Assembly (NCBI RefSeq): GCF_963678635.1
Contig: NC_087070.1
Span: 7,162,539 to 7,226,538 of the forward strand
Source: Symsagittifera roscoffensis
Lineage: Eukaryota > Xenacoelomorpha > Acoela > Convolutidae
Direction: 5' to 3'
Length of the DNA stretch: 64,000 bases
Of this stretch, positions 42,551 through 55,200 are shown piece after piece. The notes under the pieces are model-generated. The model saw only the letters and a program-made list of their open reading frames with translations, was not told the DNA's origin and did no database searches. Positions within the stretch are counted from its first letter, which is position 1, and each line of letters begins with the position of its first letter. The position numbers and the translations under genes were made by a program.

Positions 42551-43990
42551 GCCCGGTCAATGTCCTCATTGCACTTCCACTAACCTATCAGAATAGTACA
42601 GTGTCTTCGAACAGAATTTCCTAAATGCATCAAACGATTTTTTATCCAAATCACTATAACATTCGCCCAGACATTACACGGTGACGGAGCGTAGAAAAAG
42701 TACCCACTGACGACTGGCTGACGTCAATTACTTGAATTCTACTCTTTCTTTAACAGTCTTGACCTAGCCAGTTGTTTTTCTAGTCTGTTAAGAGCTAAGT
42801 AGTTGTTACCATTTTAGGCCATCAACCAAACTACTTTTGATCAACTTTCGTCTACGTGCAAAAATAACCAGATAGTTGGAGCTCAGATCCTCAGACTACG
42901 TCAGTACTGTCAAAAACACGGCTAGAAAACTACAATTATCTATAATCTTAGTGACAGTCATATACTAAATCCATTAGAGGTTTTTTGAATTTTTCGTTGA
43001 TTCTAACAGCTCATGCTCCTAATTACCAAAATAATAGCAAATTAAATAAACCACGATCAGGGTATTACAGCAGCTAAAATAAAATGTTTATTGTCTCTAA
43101 CAGTCTCTGGGCACCGGGCCTCTGATTCCGCATTCTCCCGGAGATAATGTCGTTATCTCTCTGATTTCGTGACACGGGAGTGTTTGGATCCGTCACGAAT
43201 ATCCTACTGGACCTTCCGTTGATGCGATCTTTTTTCGATAGGCATATTATCGTGTCTTGTTGCCACGATGAAAGGCTTTGTTTTCTCTTCGATTTTTCAA
43301 CAATTTTTGAGGCTTGCAATTTGGTTGTTGTTTTTTTTGGTCAGAATTTTTTTTGTTTTTCTCAGAAATCTTATTGTCCAAGTCAAATTTTGAAAGTTTA
43401 AATTTCTAGAACATTCTGGGCTTCGTTTTCATTGTGATCTAGGTACTAACGCCTATAACGTTAGTTAGATAGTTATAGATCATATCGTTTTGAAGATAAG
43501 ATATAGGAGAAAATATCTTCTTTGATTTTAACTCCCTTCTCTCAGGTTAAAACTTATTCTGCCTGGGTTAAAAAGTGTTGGGACGCAGGAGAGTCCTGCA
43601 AACAAAAAAACTAAAAACATACTACTATCCTTATTCCCGTCGGAAATTTAGTTCATATTGGTTCTGAATATTAAAATAAGTAGACCCGTCTCCAAAAACA
43701 CTGACCAAAATCACAAGGCAAGTGTTCAAAAGCAGCAATTATAAAACCAAAATAACTTAAAAATTTTCTTTTATTTTTAACTTCGAGCTTAATTAGTCTG
43801 GTTTTCTTCATTTGAGTTTTTCCACACAAAAAACAATTCTGAGTTACATTTTTCTACTCGTTTTTACATCTTTGTTCATTGCTTTCTTTCAATTTTCATC
43901 GTTTAGAAAATCTAAAACTTCTAAATTCTTGTAATCGCTCTTTTCTGCATCTTTTCATCTGGCTATTTTCACTTTTTCAATCTCCTCCTC
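42551..43990 (-). other. 3' region of copy C
   Basis: No supported gene. AT-rich. Contains a diverged extra LTR-like piece at 42650-42960 (ACATTCGCCC, GACTGGCTGACG) and the CTCCTGCGTCCC sequence near 43580 that marks the end of the ORF2 transcript region in copy B. About three times as long as the copy B equivalent. Confidence 0.4.
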
Positions 43991-46900
43991 ATGCAAAATC
44001 GACTCAGCACTCTCGGTTTTTGAGTTTTGGAACACATCGATGGCCGTTCTGACGCCGTTGAAGGCAGTCCTCTAACACCTCTGCTCATCTACTCTTTGCT
44101 TGCAACCAGGAAGAAAGTGTACAATAGTTTCCCTATTTCTGCAGTAGCTGTTATGACAACGTCACAACGCCACCATTCTTCCTTCAACATCAGATCTTCC
44201 TTCAACAATTCTTCTCTTTCTCTTCCTTCACAATCAATCATTTTCAACGTTCTTTTCAATTTTATTGGAATGTTCAAGATTCTGCGATTAGTCTCGAAAA
44301 GATCTAAATCTTTTAGACAATCAAGTTCCTCTAACTGTTCTTTGGTCGGTGTTTGTTGTCGATTGTTCTCCTTAACATGAGCTTCCAGCCATCAATTTGC
44401 CATCGTAACTACAACTATCACTATTGTTATGGGCTTTGATCAGTCTGGTAAAACTATGGAGAGCAGCTCTCCAGAGTCCCAGATCAACATAAGATTACTT
44501 TGCCCAGGATGGCACCATATTTGCAGCAAATAATGGCATATGAGCTCATCAAGAGTCAACATGATGCTTGTCCACTTCATTTTTCCTGACGTTTCCATCA
44601 GTATTTCCAGTTCCATCATCACTCAGTGGATTTCGTCACTTTTGTAATCCGTTGCTGTTGATCCTTCCTGATTCCCTCTTTCAAAATCACTAAAGTAGCC
44701 ACTAGCATATCCCTTGACCTTTCGATTATCAGTTCTAGTTCATCCTTGGTTGTTTCCGGAACTGCGGCGAACATCTTTCAGAGTAACTCGTAAGTTTTCT
44801 CAGACATTCTCGTAAGTCTTACACAGTATGGCTCAAAGAAAGCTTGATCCACTAGCGTCCTTGAGCTTTTTACGTCCACTGCCACAAAATGTACTGGAGG
44901 TCGGCCTTTGAGCCCTATTGTGTGCGATATATTTCACTTTGCCTGATGTTCATCTCCACTTTTATCGTTTCTCTCCGTTTTCGATTATGCTTTTGTTCAG
45001 TCTGTAAAACCCCCGGAAAACTTCTACACTGATAGCCGTGACCATCTCATGTTTTTGTTCTAGATTCAAAAGTGACACTAAAGAACTAAACATGCTGTAG
45101 AATCCTATTGCAGTCACTAGATTCGCTTCAGTTCCTCCATGAAAATCTGCGACTGATTCTGTTTCCGTTCTCGTTTTCATCACTATATTTCCAAACAGTA
45201 TCGTCACTTGTTAATGCTGTCTCGCAACTGTTTTTACGCAGTCCAGACCTCCATATCTATGACCTTCTTGCCCACTGCTACCATGATTGACCCAGTTTTC
45301 TTGTCCCCAGCCAGGCAACTCCACACTTTTCTCTCCGCTGCTCCTGGAGGCTGTAGTCATCAAGTTGTAGATGATGTTGAGATCGGGCAATCTACAATCA
45401 ATTCTCTCGCAATATTGAATCGGCGCTTAAGTTCGAGCACCATAATCTCAAATTCCCACACTAACATCAAGATTGTCCTCAGTAGTTCATCCAAATTCCT
45501 TTCTGATGTCAAATTTTGGTATGGAAGGTTCAGTCACCTTTTCTTCCAATCAAGTACTTGCTTGACTTGTTTACTGACAACATTTCTTATCGCTGATATT
45601 CTTGACAACGAGAACCATAGTAAGACAGCTTGCTGATAGTTAAATTAACAATCACGTATGTCCTCATTGATGAAATGGTTGTACGCCATTCCAACAATTC
45701 CCGACACATAGTGGTATGACTTCTTTCTGATCGGTTCATAGTTTTCAGTGAACTTGGGCAGTATCCCCTTTGATTCTTTTCTGAGCCTTAGCTCCTTATT
45801 CGAGGCTTTTCGGATTTTGTTGGTCTTCCTTATGGGTTCTAGTTCCACATGTTTTTTCATACTCTGGTGAAGGTCTAACAGCGCTCGTCTTTGCCAGTAC
45901 ATTGCCTTCTCTCTGTGTTTTCGCACAGGTAATTAGCGCTGGTACCGACATCTGCATCACACTTAACTGGACAAAACAAAGAGCGTCTTTCCGGTTCGCA
46001 CACGCTACTGACGCTCGTTTACAGATCATTAGGTTTCTTAAATGCGTTATCAAGAGCACCTTTTCGTCTTTCGAGCTTTTCCTTCCTTCAGAATCATACT
46101 CCCTCATCGTCAATCGCGTCGTACCCCAGGCCAGTCTGAGTTGCAGCTTAGTTCTGACGTACTGTATCACTATCAAAGCATGTTTTTTCGGAGTAGTTTG
46201 CATTTCTTCTTCGAAATGGCGTAGTAGCATAGCCCTCAACGGCAAACTTACCTATTGATCCACCGTCACTGTGTGCATTTCGGAAGAGGCTAAGGTTCCA
46301 CTAGCCGTCTGCTTCATCGTCTTGCCCTTGATGATTTCTTCTAGGTAACATTCGATGGCGTTTTTATTCCCTAGAGCGATTGATGTCCTCTAGCTGACTT
46401 CCTGTTTTCCATCTTTTCCATGTATCCACCTGTGGGCTTGTCTACCAGGACTGTGTCCGATGTTATCTATCGATTGTGTTCCACTGGGGTCAGCTGTCCT
46501 ACAACGTTTCCTTTTCCGTGGTTCACGCATGATGGCTTGAAGTCCCTAAGGGTACTCTCACCACATTGGCTGAGTATTTTTAATTCTAACGTAGCTCCAG
46601 TGACAGTGTGGTCACTCCTCTTCGTTTTATAGCTGGGTGATCTTAATCCTGCCATGAATGGGTGGCAAGATCGCTAGATAGGTCACCTTTTTCGACGTGC
46701 CAGGCAATTTGTCACCGCCTTGCTTCATCAACGGCATCGTCTACTCGCATTCGTTTTGCTGAGTTGGCAGTTTTTAATGGAGGCTCAGAGTCCACCTTTG
46801 CTTTTTTTGCTTAAAGTTACTTACATTATATTTCTTGTCAGTCACGATCTTCGATCGCATTGTTCCTTTTCGAGTTCTGGACAGGTAGACCACTTCCTTG

Positions 46901-49330
46901 TCGCTTTCTTGATGCATCATCTTGATCGGAGAGTTTGTCTCTCTTTAATCGGTAGCCGAATCAATTAGCAATTCGCCCAATTGCTAATTGATCCGCACCC
47001 TTCGCGTCGGTCCAGTTTTTCAAGGATTTCCCGCATCAGTGGTCTGCTGAGACCTGTTTTTAACATCGACTGGGTCGCTTAGCACTGCACTTCTGTCCAG
47101 ACCTCCTACATAAAAGCAACTCTGTCCATGCCAGAGCTTGTTCTGTTTTCATGATCCCGGTTTTTCTTAACGTCATTTTGCTGCCCAGTTTCATCTTCAT
47201 GTCATTGATTTTTTCAATCAACATTTTCGATCGCACCAATCCCTTGCGAGTTATGGACAGATACACGACTTCATTGTTGCTTCTTGCTGCGTTGCCTGAT
47301 TGGAGAATTAACTTCACTTTTATCAGTGGCCGAATCAATCAACAATTCGCTCAGTCTCCCTTCGCATTCATCGAATTTATCGAGGATCTCTGGCATCAGT
47401 GGTCTGCTGAGACCTCTCTTCAACTTCGACTGGGTCGCGTAGCAATGTAATACTGTCCAGACCTCGTATATAAAAGTAACTCTGTCCATGCCACAGCCTG
47501 TTCTGTTTTCAAGATCCCGGTGGTGAACTTCCTACTATTCTTTTGGCATGTTTCCCAAGAAAGGTACTCAGACTGCGTCTTCTAATTTTCTTTACAAGGA
47601 GATTCCGTTAAAGGTTTTTTTAGTAATTTCATTTTTACCAGGAGAGCTGCTCTTCGGCAAGTTATGGGCTGCATTCAAGAAGGCTGAAGGAGGTTACAGC
47701 GTAGAGTTTCATCTTTCGCTGGTTCAATCGTCCTGTCAAAGTTTCTGTTCGTAAGGTCGAAGGGTCTCAAATTCCAGAGCTTCGTTATCGGATTCATCTC
47801 TGTTTGCCGTTGAATACCAAATGCCATTGCATCCAATCCAGGTCGATTCCCGCCAAAATTATCGCATCGGGCCAGAATAAGGACATGGAGGTGTTCACAA
47901 AGTCCGAGCTCGCAATCACTAGTACCTTCGCCTTTCTGATATTCGCTTTGTCGTAGGCAGCGAAGATGGTTTCGTCCATTTTGAACTTCAATCCATCATA
48001 TCGTTCCGTATCGCATTCTTGTGTTACTTGCTTCGGATAAGCTCTCGCCTTCACATAAGCTGAAGGCGCTCGCACCTGTTTTTACATCTTCACATTGGGA
48101 GATCGTCACAGAGTGGGTGCTCTTTTTTATCAGGGTTCTCCCCTCTCTCTCATCTCTAGTTTGATTCTTCCTTACGTCTTGCAATGCTCTGGCATTCAAA
48201 GCACCCAAGGTATTGATTGAGGGCATTCGCTCAAGGTTAGCCAACCGTAATGCTGTCGTAGAGCTGAAATTTGATTTCTGCCGCTATCAACCAGTTCCTT
48301 CCTACGAACGAGTATAGTCCATTTACTAACAGTCTTGCGCCATTCAGCATTCTCATTGCATCAGCTGCAATTTTTACTGTTTGTAGGTTCAATTTCATCA
48401 AATCCTGCTTGTAAAAATGCCAACGGGAAGGTATTGGTCTTGACCACATCAGGGAACTTCTATCTGCACGTCGTTCTTCCCTGCTCGCAATTTTCGTCGT
48501 CGTCTTTTCATACCTAGAGGTACCTGAGGTCGCGTCCGTCTGAAATACTGGTCCCAATTTTCTTTGGGAACGAATGGTCCTTCTCGCTGGTGCCTCACCC
48601 AGTCGGTCCAAAACGTCTGACCTCTGTTCTTGCTCACTCGAGCTCTGTACTTTTTGTGGCCCGGCTGGGACTGATCCCAAGCGTTTCTCCAGATTAGGTG
48701 GCACAAAAGACGGATTGCCGCCGCGTCCGTCGCTTCCTCCGTTATTAGTGCTATATTATCGATTAGTTCAACTTCTACTTTGTCTAAGTTTTCTTGGAAG
48801 GCACGGTTCACCCAGGCTTGTCTTTTTATGCTACCGGAGTGTATTCCATCAGTGGTGAATCTGGCCGGATCCAGAGCTCTCAAATCATTTTCCAAGTCCA
48901 TTAAGGTCATTCGTACAGCATTGCGACTTGCCAGGTTACGCACTATGTTGTTCCGCCTTATTGTTCTTATTTCATTCATTGGTATTATGAAGACGGTCAG
49001 TACCGCGCACTGAAACTTCTGCCACACCGCAGTAACAAGCACACCAGCATTGCCTTCCATTGACCCTCTTCTGAGTCTGAGCTTCTAGATTCGTTGTTGG
49101 TTCCTATTAGAATCATCATATCCACGATTCTTCCCGGATTCATCAACTCAACCATGCAACATAAAGGTACTGGCATCTCCGGATGCTATCCCTGTAGTGA
49201 TCCATGAAGTCCTTAAGTTCTGTAAAAGCCTCACAAGAATATCGCCCAATGTCAAATATGATGTGCCGAGGGGTGGTTGCTACTTTTCATTGCCGGACTC
49301 CAAGTTGATCTATTAAAACAGGTTCCCACG
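43991..49330 (-). pseudogene. ORF2 of copy C with SGNH-hydrolase-like domain
   Basis: Minus-strand, same orientation as the pol of this copy just upstream. In order: FDIGRYSCEAF (about 49240), ELMNPGRIVDMMILIGTNN (49150-49090), a clean frame 49060-48449 of 203 residues (AVLTVFIIPMNEIRTIRRNN, LENDLRALDPARFTTDGIHS, WDQSQPGHKKYRARVSKNRG), the frame 48704-48237 (LNGARLLVNGLYSFVGRNWL), MDETIFAAYDKANIRKAKVL (about 47980), LSELLIDSATD (47330), later pieces to about 44090. GTNN and DGIH with a following alpha-helical WVNRAFQE fit SGNH blocks III and V. No clear GDS block was found, so the domain call is tentative. Frame changes throughout. Confidence 0.58.
46800..47519 (-). repeat. Diverged 360-bp tandem duplication inside copy C ORF2
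   Basis: CATCAGTGGTCTGCTGAGACCT occurs at about 47034 and 47394, and GATCCCGGT at about 47153 and 47513, a constant 360-bp offset over roughly 46800-47159 and 47160-47519. The copy B equivalent (about 36780-37130) is single. 360 is a multiple of three, so the duplication itself would keep the frame. Confidence 0.75.
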
Positions 49331-50606
49331 TCCGTGTCCGCTACTGCCGTGAAGCTATTTTTGATTTGGTTTTTTTTCTGTATCTCTATCACACGCTACA
49401 CTTTCTTCGTCGGCATCTTCCTGATATTTTTGGTGGAGGTCTTCCCTAACTACTCATTAGGGCAGCCTAGCTACCCATTTCTTGATGGGAAACTTGATGT
49501 CTACAACTCAAACCGGGCATAGGCCTGGCCGCGACAGGCATCTCCAGGTTATTACGTCCTCGTGGTACCCAGTCCCGGTTCGTGCGCCAAGTCGCTTCCA
49601 GAGAGTGCTAGATTTCTCCTGACCCGCAGACTTGAGGGTCCAACACTCCTTGCTCGCCCCAAGCTGCTATCAGCAAGACTTCCGTGGTGCCGTCCCCTCG
49701 GTTATCATACACTGTATGTTCGTCAGAGCAGCCGTCAACATGACAACCTCTGGATCATACTGGGCGTAGTTTCTTTGCAGTAGCCTACGATAGAGCTCAT
49801 CTGTGATTGGCCCCGCGCAGACCTCGGCTAAACCCATCAGTTCATCAAAATTGTCCATTCTGGTTCGTTTCGATTATTGAATCCAATGAATTGAATCGCA
49901 ACAGGTTGAAACTCAAAGATCAGATCCAGAATGAAGGTCATGACTATCACATCTGTCGACATTGCTCCAAATACCGATTGAAGTTTGTTTAAAAACGTTC
50001 AAATGAAAAGATCTTGATCTGAAGAAATATTAAAACTCAACTCAATCTAAAATGTAGGAAACTGATTCAAGAGTGGACAGACCATAATTTGAATCTTTTC
50101 CTAAAACTATCGTCACATACCCTTCCAAAGTCAAAATTCTAATAACATAACATAACACATAATAGATCCTACTCTCAACCTACTTAAAAAAAAATTCTCA
50201 TGTTATGTCTTTTATATTGGTATCCGAAAAGATCACGTAAGAGCGTAGAGCACCTGAGGATGCAGTCGTCCTCTGTTTGGTCATACACCGGAAGCGAGAG
50301 TTATTCTTCTCCCCTTTCCAGCAAGAAGTCTCTTGGTCTCGTGAGGGACATAACCAAATCTTCATGGTCCAAATGTTGCTTCTCCTTCGCTTGGTACTTT
50401 CCTGGTATCTGCGAAGCCGCCGGTGACAAAGCTGCAACACCCTGTATTCTTGGTATTTGCTTCGACAAGATTTCTTTGTTTTTGTACTCTGTCGTTAAGT
50501 CGGCTGCTAATACTTTTCCAAAATATATTCGCGGTGATAGCTATCGCACAATTCTTATCTGTAGGTATAAAATCGTTGCATGTGAGGGGCCATGCTTTTT
50601 AACTTT
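49331..50606 (-). pseudogene. Junction of pol C-terminus and ORF2, copy C
   Basis: 49858-49670 encodes a 62-residue piece (MDNFDELMGLAEVCAGPITD, VVMLTAALTNIQCMITEGTA) that looks like the last part of the polyprotein, lying before ORF2. 49331-49669 shows no convincing frame. 49860-50606 holds AT-rich sequence plus a short pol-like minus frame (50440-50198) in which nothing was recognised. Confidence 0.45.
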
Positions 50607-52299
50607 TCAATTGGCAAATTGAAATATGACTAGTACTCTCTCTTTTTCTGGTTCCTTGGAACCTTTGTCACTTTCTGCCTCTAAATCACCTGTTTCTTTT
50701 GCTATTTTTCTCGTCGATCGCATACCGGATATTAAATTGAGGTTGGACGCAGGAATGAACGGTGGCCCTTCCTGAGCTGCGCAGGAAGGATCATGTTGGT
50801 CATTCTTCATATTCTCGCTGTCTACATCCTGAATCATGACGCGGGTTTCCTTAGGGTCTGATGTCATCTCGTTCAACCACTCCAAGACGCGTAGGTTCGT
50901 CAATTCTTGTTCGTAAGACTGCTGCTGTTCGTCGTCTAATTCACTTCCAGTTTAGACCGATCGTCGATCCAATCTTTGTCTTGATCATCGACAAAGTCCA
51001 CTTCTTGTGACACGATTATGTCCTCCAGACCCACTAGATCTTCTACTTTCCTTTTCAGGTCTGTCCTGTCCACTACGAAGTCATCTCATCAAGGATGATA
51101 TTTCTTTGCGGGTCTTGTCCCGTCACTCTGTCGTGTCTGCATTAAAAACAGTAGATCTGGTTCCAAGTTCTTGGGAACCTCTATCTGTTCGGGGTCCTCC
51201 CAGTCCTCTTCTGCGTAGGGTAAGGTTTCTTCATCTGCCTCAATTTGGATCCAGTTACAGTGGCGGACTTGATACTTCTCCAAGTGCTTCATTCCCGTCA
51301 TTCTTTTCTCTGGTACCTTCTTCATTGACCTCGCAGGCAGCAACCATTATCAGATAATCGCCCTCTTCCATGTTTTCAGGTATGGACCAGTCCTCTGTGG
51401 ATGGGTTGTGTGGTTTAATGTTCTCAAAGTGCGAAGCTCGGCCACTTTTTAGTCTGTAAAAGCGTCCCTGCTGATGCACTTCCGTTATCGTGTCCTGTCT
51501 TTTTGTCTAGTCTAGTTTGCATTGAAAAGGATAGATCCGGTTCCATGTTTTTGGGAACCTCTATCTGCTCGGTTTTTTAACCAGTCCTCTTCTGCATAGG
51601 GTAACGTCTCATCATCCGTCTCAAATATTTCATTGGAATCCAAGTCTGGCGGCGGACTTGTAACTTCTTCTAGAGCCTCATTCCCATCGTTCTTTTCCCT
51701 GGTACCTTTCTCAATGACCTCGCAAGCAGGTCGATCATCAGATAATTGCGCTTCTCCATGTCTTCAGGTTTACATCATCCTTTTGTGGATGGGTTATAAT
51801 GTTTATTGTTTTCAAAGTACGAAGCTCGGCCAGTACTCAGTCTGGAAAAACTTCCCTGCTGATTTACTTCCGTTTTAATGAGCGGTCTCCTCCACTTCTC
51901 TAAAAAAAATCTTCGTTCCTTTCGGTGCAATAAAGTTCTGAAAAGCCCACACGTAGTCTCCTACTGAGTAAGTTTTTGCTCCAGCTGCTTTCTCATCAAT
52001 TGTTTTTCCTTTGCCTGTTTTCAATTATATCCACATAAACCGTGTAGCTCCTGCTGACGTCTGATCACATCTCTCACATAGACCTGTGGCGACGTCTTCT
52101 TTCCTTCATACTCCGGGTAAAAGAAAATCAAAGTCAAAGCTTTTTTATGCCAACATCATGTGCGGACTTATTCCTGTGGTGAAATCTTGCGTAAACTCTG
52201 TTGTAAACTCCCATTACTTGCGGCAATTATCTATCCCAACCAGTCATGCATTGTGAACAATACATCTCAACATTGACACTAAAGTCCGAAGTTGTCTTT
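50607..52299 (-). pseudogene. Copy C pol: integrase C-terminus and acidic extension
   Basis: Fragments in element order: SVGDYVWAF-like text near 51950, GRFYRLKSGRASHFENIKPH (about 51460), MEEGDYLIMVAACEVNEEGT, NLEPDLLFLMQTRQSDGTRP (about 51130), TNLRVLEWLNEMTSDPKE (50903-50850). They match the inverted block 19701-20720 in copy B. A 300-bp stretch (51480-51870) is a partial second copy of the 51100-51460 segment (the DTITEVH-to-NEKDGNEA text occurs twice), so a small internal duplication is also present. Confidence 0.65.
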
Positions 52300-53060
52300 C
52301 TACCAAGTAGTTAGTCTGGGGTGGTACGTTGCAGAATGAGCCTGAGCTACTTGAGAACGTCTTATGAGCGTCTTTGTAAGCTCTCCTACAAAAGCAGTTC
52401 CATTATCTGACTGGAAAGTAATCGGGCATCCGTGTCTCGCTATCCAATTATTGATCAGATGATGGTAGGTCTCTTCTGCTGAAGCCGCAATGCAGTGCAG
52501 TGCTTCTGCATTCTTTGTATAGTGGTCGATCATCACTAGGAGCTGATTGTAACCACTCTCTGTCATACATATCATCCGGTGATCAATCTGCACCACTTCG
52601 TTAAAGTTGGATGAATCGATTGACTGAACGGTAACAGCGATTTTCTGAGATCTTTCAGCTGTTGGCACGACAGACATGCCGTCGCCCACTTCTCGCATTC
52701 CTTCTTCATCCAAGTCCTTTCAAAGCGTTTCAGGATCCTCTGGTATACTTTATGGGTTCCTTGATGGCCCATCTGATCATGGGAACTGAATTACAGTTCC
52801 GTTTGAAAGAGTTGGCGCAACACTATTGAGTTAAATTTGTACAGGAACTGATCCTCTTCTCTCTTTGACAAGCAACAGTCCTATCCTTATTCAGATATAA
52901 CCGTCCCCCTTTCTGCATACGGTACTGTCTCAAAGTCCAGTAACATTTTTCTTCCAGATCTCTTCTGTCTGGTGCCCCATTTTCGATCCATTTGTTCAAA
53001 CTACTCTTCAAACGGTCATTTCTCTGCCTTCAAATATGTCTTCATGACCCTAAGGTGACT
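52300..53060 (-). pseudogene. Copy C pol: integrase zinc finger and catalytic core
   Basis: Pre-integrase segment KWIENGAPDRRDLEEKCYWT (53011-52823), zinc finger SHDQMGHQGTHKVYQRILKR with ATACLSCQQ (52800-52660), then the core: LLVMIDHYTKNAEALH (first Asp), WIARHGCPITFQSDNGTAFV (second Asp) and ATYHPR (52713-52300). The catalytic Glu region is lost after TTYHPR. Frame changes separate finger and core. Better preserved than the integrase pieces in the 4.85-kb units, where the second Asp motif is damaged. Confidence 0.8.
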
Positions 53061-54314
53061 GTTCAGCTCATCGTGCTGATGTACGTCATCTTCCATCTCA
53101 ACACACCAAACCTTCGTCAATGACTTTGTCTCCTGTTTGAATGGTTCTAGGTCAATCCTGACTGCTTATTTCTGAAGTAAAAACTCATCGAATGTATTGA
53201 TCTGCTGCGTTGTCACAGATTTTTTTCACTGGGGATTAGTAACCAATCACTTTCAGGGTCTTGATGCACCTCCTTGTCCAAGTTTGTCGCTCGAGTCTCC
53301 ACCAGCAATGATTGGATCGCCAACTCTGACAATTTGGATTCCAGGCTCGAGTTCCTGTCTGAGTACGTATCAATCTCTGATTTCCTCGAGGTGTCTTCGA
53401 CAGATGAGTCTACCGTTGAGAATGTCTACACTGCAGGTTCCGATGTGATTGATCTACTCATCCATCTAAGCTCCCCGAACAAAACTTTAACCATTTGGTT
53501 TTGTCCATCTACAAATCCGGTTTCTTCAGTGTCCGACTCCCCGAACAAATTGTCTTGCTTGTCTCGCTTTTTCTGACTTGATTTCTACGATTCCTTGATT
53601 AGGCGCCTCGAAACTGACTGTCCTCTTCTGAATCCCCACCTCTTGCTTCCGCGTCTTGTTCAATTTTCTCATCAAAACGCTTTGAAAAATTGAGAAAACT
53701 AGGTGCTGAATTACTGTCCTACAATCCCTTCTTTTTCTTTGTGCTGGCGTCTTTGTGGTTTTATCCGTACTTTCTCACTGACTGTCAACAATATCATGCT
53801 TGCTGCTCATTCAGGATCATCTCTAGTCACGTCGTTATCTGATAATCCACCCAGCATACGCATCACTTCTGGTGTAACCTGCACCGTTTTATTTAGCATT
53901 GAGATGCTGTTTATAATCTTAAAATAGAGTTCCTATTGAACCAGGTTTGAATGTATCAAAAGATATAAACCAAAGACCCAGGGTCCTTCTGGGATAAGAT
54001 TTTACTCTCTGCCGCTTTTCAACTGGTAATTCAGAATGTCCTGGTGTAGGATGTCCTGACTTGTCCTGCCATATCATCAGGGGAAGTGCTTCGTAAGTCT
54101 CTTTGTCTAAAAACGAGAACCCTTCCTTGATTTCCGCCTGATTGGCCTGCCTCTGCTCCAGTCTTTCGTAGAATTCAGTTTTCTTGCCGAGGCAGTCAGC
54201 GTTCTAGCGCCTGTCAAGCAACTATCATATAGTAGCCATCAAACCTGACTATCCAACGAACAATGTAACTCTGGTCCATCGAGTACGTTTTCAACCAGAA
54301 TAAGGCTCGGTTGT
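53061..54314 (-). pseudogene. Copy C pol: linker between RNase H and integrase
   Basis: Weak minus-strand fragments such as SELAIQSLLVETRATNLDKE (about 53340-53270), homologous to the linker in the 4.85-kb units, and LVPSE near 53230. 53400-54230 contains no clean frame; scattered pieces suggest decayed pol. Confidence 0.5.
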
Positions 54315-55200
54315 CTACTCGCAACTTAAAAGGGAGCGCCCCCAAAGAGGCGCAAAGCTTCTCCTCGAACGTACTACTGCAAACAATTCTGGTTTTGGCG
54401 CACCGTGTTTCATTTCAGTTTCACGCAAAACCTTTATGCCGTATGCCATGCGACAGAGAACTGTTCTCCCATTCCATTCTTGCTCCTGATGCAATATTCT
54501 GGAAATGGCTACCACTGAAGAATCAGTGTCGAGAACGAACATGCCTTTCTCCGAGGGCATGCCTAGCACTGGTGCTTCGATCAGCTCCCGCTTTATCTTC
54601 TTAAAGGTTTCCTGAGACCTTTCATTCCAATCGAATTTGTATCCTTTATTGCGCATCAGTTGCTGCATCGGATAGACTTTGTCTGCGTAATTTTCTATGA
54701 ATTCTCGATAATTATTTGCAAATTGCATGAAGCTCATCAGCAGCGTGTCTGTTATGTGGGCCTTCCTTGTTAAGACGGCCACCACGGCATGCGGATCCCG
54801 CCTCACGCCATAATTATCCACCATTCTTCCAAGGTGCTTTATAGAGTTCCTAAGGATCTCATATTTCGAGGGTTTGCATCTCAAGCCAGCTCTCTTCATG
54901 CAGTCAAAGACTTCGTCAAGTCTGTCAATGTGGTGAGTCGCTATCACTACGTCATCCACATAGCACATCACGAGGTTCCCATACTTCTTTGATTTGGGGG
55001 TCAAGGCCTGAGCCATCAGTCTTTGAAAGGTCGCCGTAGCATTGCACAAGCCGAAGGGCATCCTCTTTCCCTGGTACAAGCTTAACTCAAATACAAATAC
55101 GGTCTTTTCTCTATCCTGTTTCCGCAAGGGAACCTGCCAGAAGTTAGAACTTCAAAAGCTTGTCATTGCCAAGTTTCGAGAGGCTCCCGTCTATGCCTTA
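54315..55200 (-). pseudogene. Copy C pol: reverse transcriptase and RNase H
   Basis: One open frame 55127-54315 (270 residues) includes QGKRMPFGLCNATATFQRLM, the catalytic CYVDDVVIAT, the thumb/connection (LRCKPSKYEILRNSIKHLGR) and RNase H start (MFVLDTDSSVVAISRIL). TLEDH of copy A is missing before HIDRLDEVF. RT is cut near 55200, just upstream of a GSLSKLGN stretch, so fingers, protease and Gag are gone. The final RSRRSFAPLWG tail is out of frame. Confidence 0.85.
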
